7,644 nucleotides of DNA. Origin: Oligoflexus sp. Lineage in GTDB: Bacteria > Bdellovibrionota_B > Oligoflexia > Oligoflexales > Oligoflexaceae. The stretch spans positions 1-7,644 of the forward strand of contig JASLCY010000038.1 of assembly GCA_030151925.1 (NCBI GenBank), in the 5' to 3' direction. Under the pieces are notes generated by a model. It did no database searches, had not been told where the DNA came from, and was given only the letters and a program-made list of their open reading frames with translations. Of the stretch, positions 6,182 through 7,644 are shown piece after piece; the first letter of the stretch is position 1, and the number at the start of each line of letters is the position of its first letter. A program made the position numbers and the translations under genes.

Positions 6182-6961
6182 TCAGAATTTGAGTTTTTTG
6201 AAGACGGCTTCGGGAAGGTGAACGATGATCTGCATGATCCAGCGCCAGAACCAGGGCGTGTAGAGTACGTTCGCCTTCTTGCCGATCGCGCGGATGATGT
6301 CCCGCGCCACGGTCTGCGGATTCGCCATCAAAGGCGAGCGCGGGAGGTGGTCGGTCATCGCCGTCGCCACCATTCCCGGTTTGATCGTCAGGACCTGCAC
6401 GTTCTTGAGCGCCATGCGCGCCCTGAAGCCCGAGGTGTAGGCGGTGATCGCGGCCTTGGTGCTGCCGTAGGCGAAGTTCGAGGCGCGCCCCCTGTCGCCC
6501 GCCACGCTCGAGATCACGGCTATCGTGCCTTTGCCCCGCTCGGCCATCGGGCCCTCGAGAGCCATGAGGATGCCGATCGGCGAGAGGACGTTGACGCTGT
6601 AGAGCTCGTTCATGCTCTTCGGGGAACTCAGGAGCTGCTCGTTGTCGCCGAGGATGCTGTGGGCGATCAAAACCGTATCGGGAGCTTCGGTCTGCTGGAT
6701 GATGGCCGCCGTGCCCTGATAACTGCCCTCGAGGGTGTCGAGGTTATAGGCCACGACCGCGACTTCGCTCGCGCCCCGCGCGTAGAGGTCGGCGCTGATA
6801 TCGCGCAGCTTCTCCTCGTCGCGGGCCACCAGGGTGAAACGCGCCTTCTTCTCGGCCAGCGGCTTGGCGAATTCCATGGCGATCCCGGAACTCGCGCCGA
6901 AGATCATCACGTGGTGAACGGGTTTCTTGGTCTTGGCAGCCTTATCTTCGTTATTGGCCAT
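6182..6961 (-). CDS. dprE2: DprE2-like short-chain reductase (polyprenylphosphoryl-2-keto-pentose reductase)
   Basis: This 259-residue short-chain dehydrogenase/reductase closely resembles DprE2, which uses NAD(P)H to reduce decaprenylphosphoryl-2-keto-erythro-pentofuranose to decaprenylphosphoryl-beta-D-arabinofuranose. The nucleotide-binding motif GASSGIA is at 22-28. An Arg after the second strand (ARDEEKL, R47) favours NADPH. N124 and the catalytic S152, Y165 and K169 (YGSTK) are all present. Features recalled from mycobacterial DprE2 recur in order: ILGDNEQL (103-110), the SSVAGDRGRASNFAYGSTK region, IKPGMVATAM (193-202) and the C-terminal HLPEAVFKKL (248-257). The last helix, at about 237-250, is hydrophobic with several Trp and may touch the membrane, where the lipid-linked substrate lies. 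The ATG at 6961 sits in an 11-base overlap with the end of the DprE1-like gene. No strong Shine-Dalgarno precedes it, so coupled translation is likely. Fusion-like adjacency to DprE1 strongly supports this role over a generic reductase. The exact lipid carrier and final sugar are inferred. Confidence 0.87.
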   Translation of the reverse strand: MANNEDKAAKTKKPVHHVMIFGASSGIAMEFAKPLAEKKARFTLVARDEEKLRDISADLYARGASEVAVVAYNLDTLEGSYQGTAAIIQQTEAPDTVLIAHSILGDNEQLLSSPKSMNELYSVNVLSPIGILMALEGPMAERGKGTIAVISSVAGDRGRASNFAYGSTKAAITAYTSGFRARMALKNVQVLTIKPGMVATAMTDHLPRSPLMANPQTVARDIIRAIGKKANVLYTPWFWRWIMQIIVHLPEAVFKKLKF

Positions 6962-7644
6962 GTTGTGTCACTCGGCTCCAGAATATCGATTGAAATTTAG
7001 GGTCGATAAAACGGGAGAATTCCCGCCACTGCGGATAGGACGCCTGGAAGCTCGCCGGCGACATCAACGCGTCCTTCGCGGGGTAGAGTCTACCGCCGGC
7101 CTTGAGCACGATCTGATCGAGCTCATCGAAGAGCGAACGGGAGGCGCCGCCGATGTTCCTGAAATCGAGGCTGATCGTATAACCTTCCGCCGGGAAGGAC
7201 AGCATGCCGGGCGAAGGCACGTTGCCGAATCGTTTCAGGACCGCGAGGAACGAGCCCTGGCCCGAGGCGGCGATCTTGTCGAACAGCTGCGTGAGCTCGG
7301 CGACCTTGTCCTGCGGAACGATCGCCTGGTATTGGAGGAGGCCCTTCGGCCCGTAAAGGCGATTCCAGCTGCCCACCGCATCGAGCGGATAGAAGAACGG
7401 ATCGAACTTCTGCTTCACGCGTTTCGAATGCGTGAGCTGCTTGTGATAATAGGCGAGGTTGAACGCTTTGATGGAGAAGCGGTTCAAGAGCCAGCTCGGA
7501 CCGTCGACGGGGATGGTGAGGAGCGGGCCCGCGTTCTGCTTATATTCTCTTTTCACCTGGCCGTCGGGCGCGTGGTTGCCGCGGATGAAGATACCGCGGC
7601 CGCGTTTTTTGCCTTTGGCCATGCAATCGATCCACGAGACGGTG
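6951..7644 (-). CDS. dprE1: DprE1-like FAD-dependent polyprenylphosphoryl-ribose 2'-oxidase, C-terminal half (5' end beyond the window)
   Basis: Visible are 230 residues plus the stop. The frame stays open upstream of the ATG at 7622: the preceding codons read TVSWIDC, which continues a family-typical stretch (WIDCMAKGKKRGRG). That ATG is therefore internal, and the FAD-binding N-terminal half lies past the right edge (the family is about 440-480 residues). DprE1 oxidises the 2'-hydroxyl of decaprenylphosphoryl-ribose. Numbering from the internal Met at 7622, family features are YPLDAVGSWNRLYG (78-91), LLQYQ (95-99, matching Q334/Q336 of M. tuberculosis), FLAVLKRFG (125-133, K130 matching K367), LSFP (141-144) and GGRLYPAKD (176-184, K183 matching K418). 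At the positions of M. tuberculosis N385 and C387 there are Thr149 and Ser151 (codon 7170-7172). The stop lies inside the dprE2-like start (ATGGCCAATAA). Alternatives would be related sugar-lactone oxidases, but the DprE2 partner argues against them. Confidence 0.86.
   Translation of the reverse strand, partial: TVSWIDCMAKGKKRGRGIFIRGNHAPDGQVKREYKQNAGPLLTIPVDGPSWLLNRFSIKAFNLAYYHKQLTHSKRVKQKFDPFFYPLDAVGSWNRLYGPKGLLQYQAIVPQDKVAELTQLFDKIAASGQGSFLAVLKRFGNVPSPGMLSFPAEGYTISLDFRNIGGASRSLFDELDQIVLKAGGRLYPAKDALMSPASFQASYPQWREFSRFIDPKFQSIFWSRVTQHGQ

Noticed and set aside
6218..7000. Plus-strand 260-codon frame opposite the dprE2-like gene
   Set aside because: It is a shadow of a gene with an intact Ser-Tyr-Lys catalytic set; its own translation shows no motif.

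Overview
The window looks like chromosomal DNA of a GC-rich Gram-negative bacterium. It encodes a FadL-type outer-membrane barrel and a large lipoprotein whose residue after the lipidated cysteine fits outer-membrane sorting. Coding DNA is visibly richer in G and C than the single large intergenic gap. The species cannot be fixed from this sequence. A delta-proteobacterial or Bdellovibrionota/Oligoflexia-type genome is my best guess, at low confidence.

Five genes fill almost everything. Positions 1-4467 hold a minus-strand pair. The promoter-proximal gene (3196-4467) encodes an OmpP1/FadL/TodX-type barrel. Its last 11 bases overlap the start of a very large lipoprotein gene that runs off the left edge (3206 down to 1). 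The lipoprotein frame is open for 1068 codons. It has a clear lipobox, three copies of a 17-residue helical motif and ten extracytoplasmic cysteines grouped in pairs, and I recognise no family for it. Positions 4468-4975 are the divergent control region, with a plausible promoter for the FadL operon and several short dyads. Positions 4976-6178 (plus strand) encode a MscS-family mechanosensitive channel.

Positions 6182-7644 (minus strand) hold the C-terminal half of a DprE1-type FAD oxidase, overlapped by 11 bases by a complete DprE2-type short-chain reductase. In mycobacteria this pair converts polyprenyl-phosphoryl-D-ribose to the D-arabinose form, the donor for cell-wall arabinan. Here it suggests a polyprenyl-linked D-arabinofuranose (or related) donor made by a Gram-negative. 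The rest of that pathway would lie beyond the right edge.

The two most interesting items are the translationally coupled FadL/giant-lipoprotein pair, which may be an uncharacterised envelope system, and the DprE1/DprE2 module. In the latter, the residue matching the benzothiazinone-target cysteine of Mycobacterium tuberculosis DprE1 is serine. No RNA genes, CRISPR arrays, insertion sequences or attachment sites were seen.
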